From: an uncultured Mucilaginibacter sp.
GTDB lineage: Bacteria; Bacteroidota; Bacteroidia; Sphingobacteriales; Sphingobacteriaceae
Direction: 5' to 3'
NCBI GenBank assembly: GCA_903891475.1
Contig: CAITEP010000048.1
Coordinates: forward strand, 21,829-85,828
DNA length: 64,000 nt
Shown here: piece after piece, positions 15,911 through 25,406 of the stretch
How the letters are laid out: the number at the start of each line of letters is the position of its first letter
Numbering within the stretch: position 1 is the stretch's first letter
The notes under the pieces: model-generated
What the model saw: the letters and a program-made list of their open reading frames with translations, nothing else
The model's database searches: none
Told to the model about the DNA's origin: nothing
Program-made: the position numbers and the translations under genes

Positions 15911-17527
15911 CTATTTCCTTTCACCTTTCATTTTGCTGGCATTCACTAGCGCCACATAGGCATTTACTATACCACCTGTTTTTGATAGTGAAGTAAAATC
16001 AACTTTTTCATCCTTGGTGCCCGGTTTAATTACCATGCTGCCTGTTAATGGCGTCACCGAATCGAGGATGGCTTTTTTTACCTGTCTCGCACTTAATTTT
16101 GGATAATATTCTAAGATAAGTGCTGCAACACCCGCTACAATTGGTGAGGCGAAGCTCGTGCCATCGGCCGTGTTAAATTCGGCGTCCATATCAATAGAGG
16201 TCACTTTTACGCCTGGTGCAAAAACATCTACATTGTTTTTACCATAGTTTGAAAAACTTGCCGCTAAATTTTCGTCCATTTTCGGGCCCGAAGCGCCAAC
16301 ATTTATCACATTATCGGTAGTAGTACCATCCAAATACATATCATTCGGAAATTCAGGATCTTTGTCGACATCTTGGTTTTCATTGCCTGCAGCCATTACC
16401 AACAAAACATCTTTTTCCGCGGCATATTTAAAAGCGGCGTCAACCCATTCCTTATGTGGCGATATTTTTTTTCCAAAGCTCATATTAATCACCTTGGCAC
16501 CATTATCAACCGCATAGCGTATGGCGTTCGCCACATCCTTGTCATATTCATCGCCATTGGGTACGGCTTTAATGGCCATTATCCTCACATTATCGGCCAC
16601 TCCATCAATGCCATAGCCATTGTCGCGTTCGGCAGCAATTAAGCCTGCAACTCCTGTGCCGTGTGAAGCATCTGGTGTTTTTAGAATATTATTCCCATAA
16701 GGTTTGCCATCATTTATATCAGGATCATCACCAACAATACGTATCCTAGCATCTAAATCCGGATTTATATCATTATTTAGCTTGGCATAATATTCAGATA
16801 TATCTTTTAAAATCTTCGCATTGTTTGTGTTCTCGCCGGCAGCGCCAAAAACGGATCCCCAAACTGCTTTACTTTGTACCAGGGTATCGCTGGTAGTGGT
16901 TATTCGCTCAAGATCGGCCTTGCTAAATGTTTCTTCCGATTTTAGCTTTAGCTCACGTTTAATAAAATAATTAGTTCCCGAAAGCACATTCACCTCTAAG
17001 CTAACGTCTTTCATTTCGTTTGTGTCTTTGGTAATGGTGGTATCGTATACACTTTTTACCTTCTGCCAAAAAGCGAACTCTTTTTCTTTACCAGGTAGTG
17101 CAGATGTTAAGTTGCTAAAATCCCTCTTAAGCTTATTGTATTGACGGACCTCCTCTGTGGTTTCAGTGTAGTCAACCTTACCATCTTTTCCACCCAAAAA
17201 ATCCCAGCCATATTTATCGTTTACAAAACCATTTGCCGATTTACCATTTGGGTTTACCCATAAAATATTAACTAAATCTTTTTGCAAGGTATCAATGCCG
17301 CTATCAATGGTGGTAACAACTACTGTTTTACTTTTTTTTCCTTTTAAAAAATTATAGGCTTGGTTAAGGTTAATGCCTAAGTACCCTTCGGTTTTATAAT
17401 CCATTAGGTGCCAATTTTTAGGCAGTTCGGCAGCTACTTTCAGAGCCTCTTGTCCAAATGCCGCCGAGCTAAAAAGTAGGGTTCCAAATAATAAGGAAGG
17501 TATAAAATGATGTGGTAGCTTATTCAT
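15911..17527 (-). CDS. Subtilisin-like S8 serine protease, exported
   Basis: 538 residues with signal peptide (to about AAFGQ, residue 26). Catalytic residues read as Asp75 (TIDSGID), His289 (SHGTGVAG), oxyanion Asn382 (MAAGNEN) and Ser458 (GTSFASP). Subtilases normally have 30-60 residues between Asp and His; here there are more than 200, a mainly charged, helical insertion (LKRDFSNL to NPDLDAR) within the catalytic domain. The insertion is probably a cap or regulatory element; similar inserted S8 enzymes occur in Bacteroidota. No C-terminal secretion tag is seen after the catalytic domain. Convergent with the ABC permease; ALDH lies 45 bases upstream on the same strand. Confidence 0.94.
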   Translation of the reverse strand: MNKLPHHFIPSLLFGTLLFSSAAFGQEALKVAAELPKNWHLMDYKTEGYLGINLNQAYNFLKGKKSKTVVVTTIDSGIDTLQKDLVNILWVNPNGKSANGFVNDKYGWDFLGGKDGKVDYTETTEEVRQYNKLKRDFSNLTSALPGKEKEFAFWQKVKSVYDTTITKDTNEMKDVSLEVNVLSGTNYFIKRELKLKSEETFSKADLERITTTSDTLVQSKAVWGSVFGAAGENTNNAKILKDISEYYAKLNNDINPDLDARIRIVGDDPDINDGKPYGNNILKTPDASHGTGVAGLIAAERDNGYGIDGVADNVRIMAIKAVPNGDEYDKDVANAIRYAVDNGAKVINMSFGKKISPHKEWVDAAFKYAAEKDVLLVMAAGNENQDVDKDPEFPNDMYLDGTTTDNVINVGASGPKMDENLAASFSNYGKNNVDVFAPGVKVTSIDMDAEFNTADGTSFASPIVAGVAALILEYYPKLSARQVKKAILDSVTPLTGSMVIKPGTKDEKVDFTSLSKTGGIVNAYVALVNASKMKGERK

Positions 17528-17572
17528 GCAAATTGAATTAATAAGGTATTAAATATGAATTTTGGGTATAAA

Positions 17573-19114
17573 TTAAAGATCGAATTTTATTCCCTGTGCC
17601 AAAGGCAAGGTTTTTGAATAATTAATGGTATTTGTTTGCCTGCGCATATATACTTTCCAAGCATCGGAGCCCGATTCTCGACCGCCACCTGTTTCCTTTT
17701 CGCCGCCAAAGGCTCCTCCAATCTCGGCACCCGATGTGCCAATGTTTACGTTCGCAATGCCACAGTCTGACCCATTGGCCGATAAAAATAGCTCCGCCTC
17801 ACGCAAGTTAGTAGTCATGATAGCTGATGAAAGCCCTTGAGGAACACTATTTTGCAGCGAGATAGCCTCTTCCAATGTTTTATATTTTATGAGGTAAAGG
17901 ATAGGCGCGAAGGTTTCATGCTGTACAATAGCATAATGGTTTTCAACCTCGGCAATGCATGGCTTTACATAACAACCCGATTGGTAATGATCGCCCACTA
18001 ATTTGCCACCCTCTACCACAAATTTACCCCCTTCTGCATTGCATCTTTCAATCGATTGTAGGTACAATGCCACAGCATTTTGGTCAATTAGTGGCCCCAT
18101 ATGGTTGTTCTCATCAAGCGGGTTGCCAATTTTTATTTGCTGATAGGCATTTACCAGTTTTTGTTTGAATGTTTCGTACACACTTTCGTGGATGATGAGC
18201 CTTCGGGTACTGGTGCAACGCTGACCAGCGGTACCCACCGCGCCAAATACAGCGCCAATTAATGACATATCCAAATCGGCGTTTTCGGTAATGATAATGG
18301 CATTGTTTCCACCAAGTTCTAACAAGCTCTTTCCAAGTCTGGCACCTACCGCGGCACTCACTGCTTTGCCCATCCGGGTAGAGCCAGTTGCCGAAATAAG
18401 GGGTAAACGAGTGTCGTTTGCCATTTGCTCGCCAATTTCACGATCGCCCATAATCAAACAAGAAACTCCTTCCTCAATACCATGCTTTTCAAATACTTTT
18501 TGAGCTATGTGTTGACAAGCTATGGCGGTAAGTGGTGTTTTTTCGGATGGTTTCCAAATGCAAACATCGCCACAAGCCCAAGCCAGCATGGCATTCCAAC
18601 TCCATACCGCTACCGGAAAGTTAAAGGCGGATATGATGCCGACTATTCCCAGCGGGTGATACTGCTCGTACATGCGGTGTTGCGGTCGTTCCGAATGCAT
18701 GGTTAACCCATATAGTTGCCTGCTTAAGCCAACCGCGAAATCGGCAATGTCAATCATTTCCTGTACTTCGCCGTATCCTTCCTGCAAACTTTTACCCATC
18801 TCGTACGATACCAATTTACCCAGCGGCTCTTTATTTAGGCGCAAGGCCTCACCAATTTCCCGTATAATTTCGCCACGTTTTGGGGCGGGTATATTTCGCC
18901 AAGTTTTAAAAGCTTTTTCGGCGGTTTTTACCACCTCGTTATAATTTTCGGTAGTAGCTAATTTTACCGATGCGATTGGCTTACCATCAACAGGCGAAAT
19001 GATTTCCTTAGTGGATGCTTCGTGGCTACTTCCCCAATTTTTACCAGTACTGTAGGCCTCATTTAATTCGTTGATATTTAAAAGGGCAAGAATCTCGGCG
19101 ACGTTAAACTTCAT
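17573..19114 (-). CDS. Aldehyde dehydrogenase, ALDH7/aminoadipate-semialdehyde type
   Basis: 513 residues, cytoplasmic NAD-dependent. Active Cys300 in GQRCTSTRRL and general base Glu266 in LELGGNN; coenzyme region ISAFNFPVAVWSWN and TGSTRMG. The motifs YHPLGIVGIISAFNFPVAVW and VGTAGQRCTSTRRL are those of family 7 (antiquitin; L-aminoadipate-semialdehyde or piperideine-6-carboxylate dehydrogenase), which oxidises the lysine-derived semialdehyde. No other lysine-degradation gene is adjacent, so substrate rests on the family alone. It follows the S8 protease on the same strand only by position; functional linkage is unlikely. Divergent from the TPR gene across a 236-base spacer with a direct repeat. 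Confidence 0.92.
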   Translation of the reverse strand: MKFNVAEILALLNINELNEAYSTGKNWGSSHEASTKEIISPVDGKPIASVKLATTENYNEVVKTAEKAFKTWRNIPAPKRGEIIREIGEALRLNKEPLGKLVSYEMGKSLQEGYGEVQEMIDIADFAVGLSRQLYGLTMHSERPQHRMYEQYHPLGIVGIISAFNFPVAVWSWNAMLAWACGDVCIWKPSEKTPLTAIACQHIAQKVFEKHGIEEGVSCLIMGDREIGEQMANDTRLPLISATGSTRMGKAVSAAVGARLGKSLLELGGNNAIIITENADLDMSLIGAVFGAVGTAGQRCTSTRRLIIHESVYETFKQKLVNAYQQIKIGNPLDENNHMGPLIDQNAVALYLQSIERCNAEGGKFVVEGGKLVGDHYQSGCYVKPCIAEVENHYAIVQHETFAPILYLIKYKTLEEAISLQNSVPQGLSSAIMTTNLREAELFLSANGSDCGIANVNIGTSGAEIGGAFGGEKETGGGRESGSDAWKVYMRRQTNTINYSKTLPLAQGIKFDL

Positions 19115-19180
19115 AATTGATTATTTGTCAAAGGTAAAAATCTTGGAATAATTTTTGATCATTTTATGATTTGAAATTAA

Positions 19181-19211
19181 AATGCTTTGCGTTAATAATC
19201 AATGCTTTGCG
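19181..19211. promoter_or_regulatory. 20-base-phased direct repeat AATGCTTTGCG in the divergent spacer
   Basis: AATGCTTTGCG occurs at 19181-19191 and 19201-19211, exactly 20 bases apart (about two helical turns), between the divergent ALDH and TPR genes. Such phasing suits binding of a regulator dimer to one DNA face. No regulator is assigned. Confidence 0.4.
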
Positions 19212-19350
19212 GTTTTTGGTGTTAACAATGTTTGTATGTTGATAATTTTTTTACACTTTGGAGGTATATTACTTGTAATTTAAACTCCGTAAACACTGCC
19301 ATAGTAGGGTTTACTGTCCTAAACAAGAGTATGTTCTGAAACAAAATTGA

Positions 19351-20754
19351 ATGGAAGAAGAATTTGAATACGGTTTTACCGAAGATCCAAAATTTTCGGT
19401 AGAACGTTACGAAGAGATGATCCGTAACCACGACCAGTACTTTTTTGATGCCCAGGCGTTTGAGAACATTATCGACTACTACATCGAAAAAAACGACCCC
19501 TCCAAGGCGCTACAAGTGGCAGAGTATGCGCGTAACCAACACCCCTTCGCGGCAGTATTTTTGATTAAAGAGGCGCAGCTATTAGTGGTAACCAACAAGG
19601 TATCGGAAGCGTTTATCGCGCTCGAAAAAGCCGCCATGCTGGAAGCTTCAGATCCGGATATTTACCTTATTCGCGGAAACATGTACGAAAGTATGGAACG
19701 CTTTGGCGAAGCCCTCGAAAATTATGAAAAAGCTTTAAGTCTTGCCGAGGAAACCGATGAAATACTTTTGCATATAGCCTATGTTTACCAAAATATGGGC
19801 GATTATGAAACAGCCATTACCTACCTGAAGCTCTGCCTAAAGCAGAACATGGAAAACCAGGACGCGCTTTATGAACTGGCGTTTTGTTACGACGTTTTGG
19901 ATAATCAGGAAGAAAGCATTGTTTTTTACGAACAATACATTGATAACGAACCATACAGTTACGCCGCTTGGTATAACCTAGGTAACGCGTTTACCAAAAT
20001 GAGTTTGTTTGAAAAGGCGATAGACGCGTACGACTATGCCATATTGATAAAAGATAGCTTTGCATCGGCCTACTTTAACAAAGGCAATGCCTTGGTTAAC
20101 TTAGAGAAATATGCCGAAGCGATAGAAGTATACCGCCAAACCTTTGAATATGAGCAACCCAATGCAGATACTTATTGCGCAATAGGCGAATGCTACGAAA
20201 AGCTGGAGCAAATGGACGAGGCTAGGGCATTTTACAAAAAATCGGTTAAGATGGATCCAAAACTGGCCGATGCTTGGTTTGGAATTGGGGTAACACTTGA
20301 TTTTGAAGAGCGCTATTTTGAGGCTTTGCACTTTTACAAAAAAGCCCTTGACTTGGATATTGCTAGTCCTGATTATTGGTTTGCCATAGCAGATGCTGAA
20401 TATAAACTAGGGCATTTGGAAGAAGCTGAACAGGCTTATGAAAAAGTGGTAGAGCTGAACCCGATTGATGTGGATGCTTGGTTAGATTTTTCGTCGATAT
20501 TGTACGAACAACAACGCTTGGTGGATGCCATCGAAGTAATTTCACAAGCCATTAAAAATAATCCAGATGCGGCTGAATTATACTACCGAATGGTGGCTTA
20601 TTTGTTTGCTAAAGGCGAATATAATGAGGCTCTTAGTCAGCTAGAAATAGCGCTGACCAGCGACCCAGAAAAGCACTATATTTTGTTTGATTATTTGCCT
20701 CAGCTACAAAAAAACAAGGTTATTGTTGACATAATAAATAAATATACCAAATAG
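19351..20754 (+). CDS. Tetratricopeptide repeat protein
   Basis: 467 residues without signal peptide or membrane span, made almost wholly of about twelve TPR units (for example AWYNLGNAFTKMSLFEKAIDAYDYAI and ADAWFGIGVTLDFEERYFEALHFYKKAL). The first 30 residues are acidic (MEEEFEYGFTEDPKF). TPR arrays are protein-binding scaffolds; the partner is unknown. A cytoplasmic TPR protein of this length is widely conserved in Bacteroidota. Start at ATG 19351. It has its own 17-base-stem terminator, so is probably a single-gene transcript; phosphosulfolactate synthase follows. Confidence 0.9.
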   Translation: MEEEFEYGFTEDPKFSVERYEEMIRNHDQYFFDAQAFENIIDYYIEKNDPSKALQVAEYARNQHPFAAVFLIKEAQLLVVTNKVSEAFIALEKAAMLEASDPDIYLIRGNMYESMERFGEALENYEKALSLAEETDEILLHIAYVYQNMGDYETAITYLKLCLKQNMENQDALYELAFCYDVLDNQEESIVFYEQYIDNEPYSYAAWYNLGNAFTKMSLFEKAIDAYDYAILIKDSFASAYFNKGNALVNLEKYAEAIEVYRQTFEYEQPNADTYCAIGECYEKLEQMDEARAFYKKSVKMDPKLADAWFGIGVTLDFEERYFEALHFYKKALDLDIASPDYWFAIADAEYKLGHLEEAEQAYEKVVELNPIDVDAWLDFSSILYEQQRLVDAIEVISQAIKNNPDAAELYYRMVAYLFAKGEYNEALSQLEIALTSDPEKHYILFDYLPQLQKNKVIVDIINKYTK

Positions 20755-20795
20755 CAAACACGCTAAATAACCTAGCAGAGCATTAATATCTCATT

Positions 20796-20834
20796 AAAAA
20801 AACCTGAAATTCTGAATGAATTTCAGGTTTTTTT
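20796..20834 (+). terminator. Intrinsic terminator of the TPR gene
   Basis: A perfect 17-base stem: AAAAAAACCTGAAATTC (20796-20812) with GAATTTCAGGTTTTTTT (20818-20834), five-base loop, T-run within the 3' arm. Confidence 0.93.
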
Positions 20835-20891
20835 ACGACTTTTGTTCCCGTTAGAACTTTTAGTTATAGTCTATAACCAAACTGAATATTT

Positions 20892-21647
20892 ATGAATTAT
20901 CAAATCAACAACCTACCAGAGCGTGTACAGAAGCCACGTAACAGCGGCATTACCATGGTAATGGATAAAGGATTAAGCTTAAGGCAGGTGGAAGATTTTA
21001 TTGAGGTGAGTGGTACTTACACCGATTTGGTTAAATTAGGCTGGGCAACCTCCTATGTAACCCCTAATCTGGATAAAAAATTGGCACTTTACCGCGAAGC
21101 AGGCATACCCGTATATTTAGGAGGTACCTTGTTTGAGGCTATGATAGTGAGAGGTCAATTTGATGATTATTGCCGAATTTTAGATAAGTATAAATTGGAA
21201 TATGCCGAAGTATCAGACGGATCAATCGAAATAGAACACGATTTGAAATGCGATTACATCAGCAGGCTAAGCAAGTTGGTTACCGTAATATCAGAAGTAG
21301 GTTCAAAGGATGTGCAAAAAATATTTGCACCCTATAAATGGATTAAATTAATGAATGCCGAAATTGAAGCCGGAGCATGGAAGGTAATTGCCGAAGCGCG
21401 CGAAAGTGGGAATGTAGGCATTTATCGCGATTCGGGAGAGGTAAGGCAAGGTTTGGTTGATGAAATACTCACCCAAATACCGGAAGAAAAAATTATTTGG
21501 GAGGCCCCACAAAAGGCGCAACAAGTTTGGTTTATAAAACTAATTGGCACCAATGTAAACATAGGTAATATTGCCCCAGCCGATGTAATTCCTTTAGAAA
21601 CCTTAAGATTAGGCATTAGAAGCGATACTTTTGACCTTTTTTTATAG
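20892..21647 (+). CDS. comA: Phosphosulfolactate synthase (ComA family)
   Basis: 251 residues, TIM-barrel type. GITMVMDKGLSLRQVEDFIEVSGTY near the N-terminus, DLVKLGWATSYVTP, GGTLFEAMIV, the EVSDGSIEI strand and the C-terminal GTNVNIGNIAPADVIPLETLRLGIRSDT are ComA family sequence. Known reaction: phosphoenolpyruvate plus sulfite gives (R)-2-phospho-3-sulfolactate, first step of coenzyme M synthesis in methanogens. A Bacteroidota cell does not make coenzyme M in that way as far as is generally known, so the product probably feeds another sulfonate (for example sulfolactate, or a cysteate-derived sulfonolipid); this is inference. The next gene is an Ldh2-family dehydrogenase, the family of ComC. 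Confidence 0.9.
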   Translation: MNYQINNLPERVQKPRNSGITMVMDKGLSLRQVEDFIEVSGTYTDLVKLGWATSYVTPNLDKKLALYREAGIPVYLGGTLFEAMIVRGQFDDYCRILDKYKLEYAEVSDGSIEIEHDLKCDYISRLSKLVTVISEVGSKDVQKIFAPYKWIKLMNAEIEAGAWKVIAEARESGNVGIYRDSGEVRQGLVDEILTQIPEEKIIWEAPQKAQQVWFIKLIGTNVNIGNIAPADVIPLETLRLGIRSDTFDLFL

Positions 21648-22043
21648 AAAGAACATAAAGGCGAAAATTTTTTTAACAAGTTTTTAAGTTAAAATATCTT
21701 AATTTTAAAATGGTTGTTATTAGCCTGTAAAAGAATTAGTTTTAAATTTTTATTGTGATAAGAAAGCCGTGTTTTTCTGATATTATAACCCTGCATTTGA
21801 AACAGAAGTTAAATAACAAATTCCATAGCGTTGAACCTTATGTTTGAGTGTGAAATTTCACATCTTTTACCTATTTTGTTTAATAGAAATTTAAACAAGT
21901 AACATTTTAGTCAGCATGATTATTTATGTATAAAAAGCTTTTATTTTTTAATTTAACTAACGAGGGTAAGTTTTTTGATTTTTATAGAGGAATATAGACG
22001 AGTTAATTATCTATGTTTTTTAAAATAGACTAAGGTAAATATA
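21648..22043. other. Non-coding spacer between comA and the Ldh2-type gene
   Basis: 396 AT-rich bases without a credible gene. TATGTTTG at 21839-21846 matches the -7 consensus but stands about 200 bases from the next start. No riboswitch or structured RNA was recognised. Confidence 0.5.
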
Positions 22044-23117
22044 ATGATTATTTCAGAACAATCTCTACGCACCTTTACCCAAAAAATTTTCTTAGCGATG
22101 GGTAGTACTATGGAGCATGCTATGCTTTCAACTGATGTGTTGGTATTAGCCGATTTGCGCGGGATTGATTCGCATGGGGTGGCTCGTTTAATAGGTTATG
22201 TGCGCCTATGGGAAAAAGGGCGTATTAACACGAATCCTAATATTTCAATAGTACACCAAACGCCAACCACCGCAACAGTTGATGGTGATGCAGGATTAGG
22301 TTTGGTGGTGACACCTTTTGCCATGAAATTAGCCATTGAAAAAGCCGAAACATATGGCTCTGGCTGGGTGGCAGTACGTAACTCAAACCATTTTGGTATT
22401 GCAGGTTATCATGCCTTAATGGCGGTTGAAAAAGATATGATAGGTTTTGCCATGACAAATGCCAGTCCTTTGGTGGCACCAACCTATAGCAATGAGCGTA
22501 TGTTGGGTACCAATCCTATGTGCTATGCTTTTCCGGCTGGTAAGTTCCCTCCATTAATTGTTGATATGGCAACGTCAGCGGCAGCCAATGGAAAGTTAGA
22601 GATTGCCCAGCGCTTGGATAAACAAGTACCCGATGGCTGGATACAAGATGCCAACGGAGCCAATACAACCGACCCACATGCTTTAAAAACTGGCGGCTCG
22701 CTTTTACCATTGGGAAGCGACCGTGAGCATGGCAGCCATAAAGGTTTTGGTTTAAGTGCCACCGTAGATATTTTATCCGCTGTATTATCAGGAGCAAATT
22801 ATGGGCCATGGGTACCACCTTTTGTTTCTTTTCTTGAACCTTCACCTAATCCCGTTGGTTTGGGGATTGGACACTTTGTAGGTGCCATGCGTGTAGATGG
22901 TTTCCGCCCGGCTGATGAATTTAAAAGCCATATGGATAATTGGATAACCAGGTTTAAAGAAGCAACCTTGATAGACCCATCTCAAAAAGTGGTGATCCCT
23001 GGTGAACCGGAATTGGCCGCGCAAACAAAACGAAAAAGGGATGGCATCCCATTAGTAGATGCAGTGGTAAATGATTTAAATAATTTGGCCGATAAATTTG
23101 GAATTGAAAGATTGTAG
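22044..23117 (+). CDS. Ldh2 family malate/L-lactate/sulfolactate dehydrogenase
   Basis: 357 residues, cytoplasmic. Family features: LADLRGIDSHGVARL with the catalytic His, NSNHFGIAGYHALMA, TNPMCYAFPAG, MATSAAANGKLE, and GSHKGFGLSATVDIL. Members of this NAD(P)-dependent family (unrelated to classic LDH/MDH) reduce or oxidise malate, lactate, ureidoglycolate or, as ComC, sulfolactate. Substrate cannot be read from sequence alone. Placement after the phosphosulfolactate synthase is suggestive of a sulfonate role but the 396-base gap argues against tight cotranscription. Ends 4 bases before the convergent recQ stop. Confidence 0.93.
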   Translation: MIISEQSLRTFTQKIFLAMGSTMEHAMLSTDVLVLADLRGIDSHGVARLIGYVRLWEKGRINTNPNISIVHQTPTTATVDGDAGLGLVVTPFAMKLAIEKAETYGSGWVAVRNSNHFGIAGYHALMAVEKDMIGFAMTNASPLVAPTYSNERMLGTNPMCYAFPAGKFPPLIVDMATSAAANGKLEIAQRLDKQVPDGWIQDANGANTTDPHALKTGGSLLPLGSDREHGSHKGFGLSATVDILSAVLSGANYGPWVPPFVSFLEPSPNPVGLGIGHFVGAMRVDGFRPADEFKSHMDNWITRFKEATLIDPSQKVVIPGEPELAAQTKRKRDGIPLVDAVVNDLNNLADKFGIERL

Positions 23118-23121
23118 GTTA

Positions 23122-25281
23122 TTATAAAGCCCCTTCTTTACGCATCCATGCTATCACAGCCTTAATTTCGGCATAGGTAAAATCTTCGCCTAATACTTCC
23201 TTTAATGGGGATAATTTTTCGGCACCATAACTCTCAATGGCTTCTTTAATGGTCTGTTTTTTATCCTCCGATACAAAAAGTGATACATCCAACACCCCTG
23301 TTATTATAAATTGGGTTAAATGTCCTTCAATGGTGCCTTGCGATAAACCTCTATTTGTAGCAATTTCTGCTATGCTTTTGCCCGATTTATAAAGGTTTAG
23401 GCTTTCGGTTGCTGTATCGTTAATTTTGTTTGGGTTATTCGCTTTTCTTTCTCGTTTAGGGGCTTTTTGGGCTATTTTTGATGTTAGGTTATTTATTTGG
23501 CAATAATTTACAACATGCAATAAAAACTCCCTACCATAACGTGCCAGTTTTACATCACCGAAGCCGGAAATCAATCTCAATTCATCCAAATTTTGAGGTA
23601 GGTAAGTCGCTATTTCTAAAAGTGTGGCGTCCGAAAGAATAACGTATGGCGGTAAATTCTCATTGGTTGCTATATCTCTTCTTATACCCTTCAATTCAGA
23701 TAATAAACTTATTTCATAGGCTAAAGCTTCGGATGGTTTAACCTCCTCTACTATTTCACGCTCAATAAATTCTACCTTTTTTTCACCTTTAAGAACGCCT
23801 GCACTTAAATCTGTCAACTTTAGAACAGGGTATGCACCTTCTGAAGGTTGCAAATAACCTTGGCTTATCAATTCATTAAAATAGCTAACCCAATCAATTT
23901 TTGAAATATCGGCACCAATACCATATGTTTTAAGTTCCTTGTGTGATGCCCATGTTTTTTCACTCTTGGAGCCCCTCAAAAAATCAATGATATAGTTGGT
24001 TCCGAAGCTTTCTTTTAATCTGACAACCGCCGATAACGCTTTTTGAGCGATTGATGTGCCGTCAAAACGCTTAAATTCTGTTAGGCAAAAATCGCAAGAG
24101 TTGCAATTTGATGGAAAGTCTTCACCAAAGTAGTTCATCAAATATTGACGGCGACAAGCCTGCAATTCGCAAAACCTTACCATATCATTCAGCTTATTTA
24201 GCATTATTTGGCTCTGTTCCGGATTGTTTTCAATCATGGCAAACTGCTTCAACTTCATAGCATCAGCAGGCGAATACAATAACAAGGCCTCTGATGGTAA
24301 TCCATCTCGTCCGGCCCTGCCTGTCTCCTGATAATAGCCTTCAATGTTTTTAGGCAAATCGACATGAACCACATACCGCACGTTCGATTTATTGATACCC
24401 ATACCAAAGGCAATGGTAGCCACAATGATTTTTATCTCATCCTTTAAAAATGCTTCCTGATTTTTTGCTTTTACTTCATTATCCAGTCCTGCATGATAGG
24501 CTGCGGCAGGGTAACCATACTCTTTTAAATTAGCCGCCAAAAACTCGGTTGATTTCCTCGACAAACAATAAATAATTCCAGCTTCATCTTTGCGCTGTTC
24601 TAAAAATGATAGCAGTTGTTTAAAGCTGTCTTTTTTTCTGCTTACGCGATAGGTGATATTTTCCCTGTTGAAGGATGAAATGTATATCTCGGGTTGATGG
24701 AGATTTAGTTTTTCGAGGATGTCTTTTTTAGTAAGATTATCAGCAGTGGCTGTTAAGGCAATAACAGGGACGCCGGGGAAATCGGTTTTTAAACTGGCCA
24801 ATGCCATATATTCCGGTCTGAAATCATGCCCCCAATGCGAAATGCAATGTGCCTCATCAATGGCTATAAGGCAAACATTCAAGGTTTTTAAAAAGCTGAT
24901 TAGTTTGCCATCACTATGATACAAACGTTCGGGAGCAAGGTAAAGTAACTTAATCTCATTATCGCGTAGTTTTTTGCTTAATTGTAGTTGTTCATCCGGG
25001 TTTTGGCTCGAGTTAAAGAAAGCAGCCGGTATACCGTTGACATTTAAACTATCCACTTGGTCTTTCATCAGCGCGATTAAGGGCGAAATAACAAGGGCTA
25101 ATCCATCAAATATAACGGCAGGTAGCTGATAACAAATCGATTTACCCCCACCTGTAGGCATAAGAGTTAGAACATCCTTTTTATTCAGAACCTGTTGTAC
25201 AATAGTCTCCTGCTGATGCCTGAAGCTACTATAGCCAAAATACTTTTGCAAAGCCTGTAAGGCTGCTTTATCATGATTCAT
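23122..25281 (-). CDS. recQ: ATP-dependent DNA helicase RecQ
   Basis: 719 residues. Walker A PTGGGKS (42-48), DEAH (142-145) in IDEAHCISHWGHDFRPEY, motif VI region YYQETGRAGRDGLPSEALLLY, zinc cluster (CELQACRRQYLMNYFG...CNSCDFC, around 370-400), an RQC winged helix, an HRDC domain (PPYVILSDATLLEIATYLP...), and a C-terminal helix-turn-helix-like tail (KSIAEIATNRGLSQGTIEGHL), the last characteristic of longer RecQ forms. Known role: 3'-5' unwinding in recombination and replication-fork repair. Monocistronic by context, convergent with the Ldh2-type gene. Confidence 0.97.
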   Translation of the reverse strand: MNHDKAALQALQKYFGYSSFRHQQETIVQQVLNKKDVLTLMPTGGGKSICYQLPAVIFDGLALVISPLIALMKDQVDSLNVNGIPAAFFNSSQNPDEQLQLSKKLRDNEIKLLYLAPERLYHSDGKLISFLKTLNVCLIAIDEAHCISHWGHDFRPEYMALASLKTDFPGVPVIALTATADNLTKKDILEKLNLHQPEIYISSFNRENITYRVSRKKDSFKQLLSFLEQRKDEAGIIYCLSRKSTEFLAANLKEYGYPAAAYHAGLDNEVKAKNQEAFLKDEIKIIVATIAFGMGINKSNVRYVVHVDLPKNIEGYYQETGRAGRDGLPSEALLLYSPADAMKLKQFAMIENNPEQSQIMLNKLNDMVRFCELQACRRQYLMNYFGEDFPSNCNSCDFCLTEFKRFDGTSIAQKALSAVVRLKESFGTNYIIDFLRGSKSEKTWASHKELKTYGIGADISKIDWVSYFNELISQGYLQPSEGAYPVLKLTDLSAGVLKGEKKVEFIEREIVEEVKPSEALAYEISLLSELKGIRRDIATNENLPPYVILSDATLLEIATYLPQNLDELRLISGFGDVKLARYGREFLLHVVNYCQINNLTSKIAQKAPKRERKANNPNKINDTATESLNLYKSGKSIAEIATNRGLSQGTIEGHLTQFIITGVLDVSLFVSEDKKQTIKEAIESYGAEKLSPLKEVLGEDFTYAEIKAVIAWMRKEGAL

Positions 25282-25406
25282 AAGATAGGAACAATCTAAT
25301 CCAATTTGTTATTTTAAGACCTTTTGATTTTGTTAAAAGAATTTTTCAATTATGTTATTTAGTAGAATTAAACACTTATTAATTAAGAGGACGGAAAAGC
25401 CAAAAT

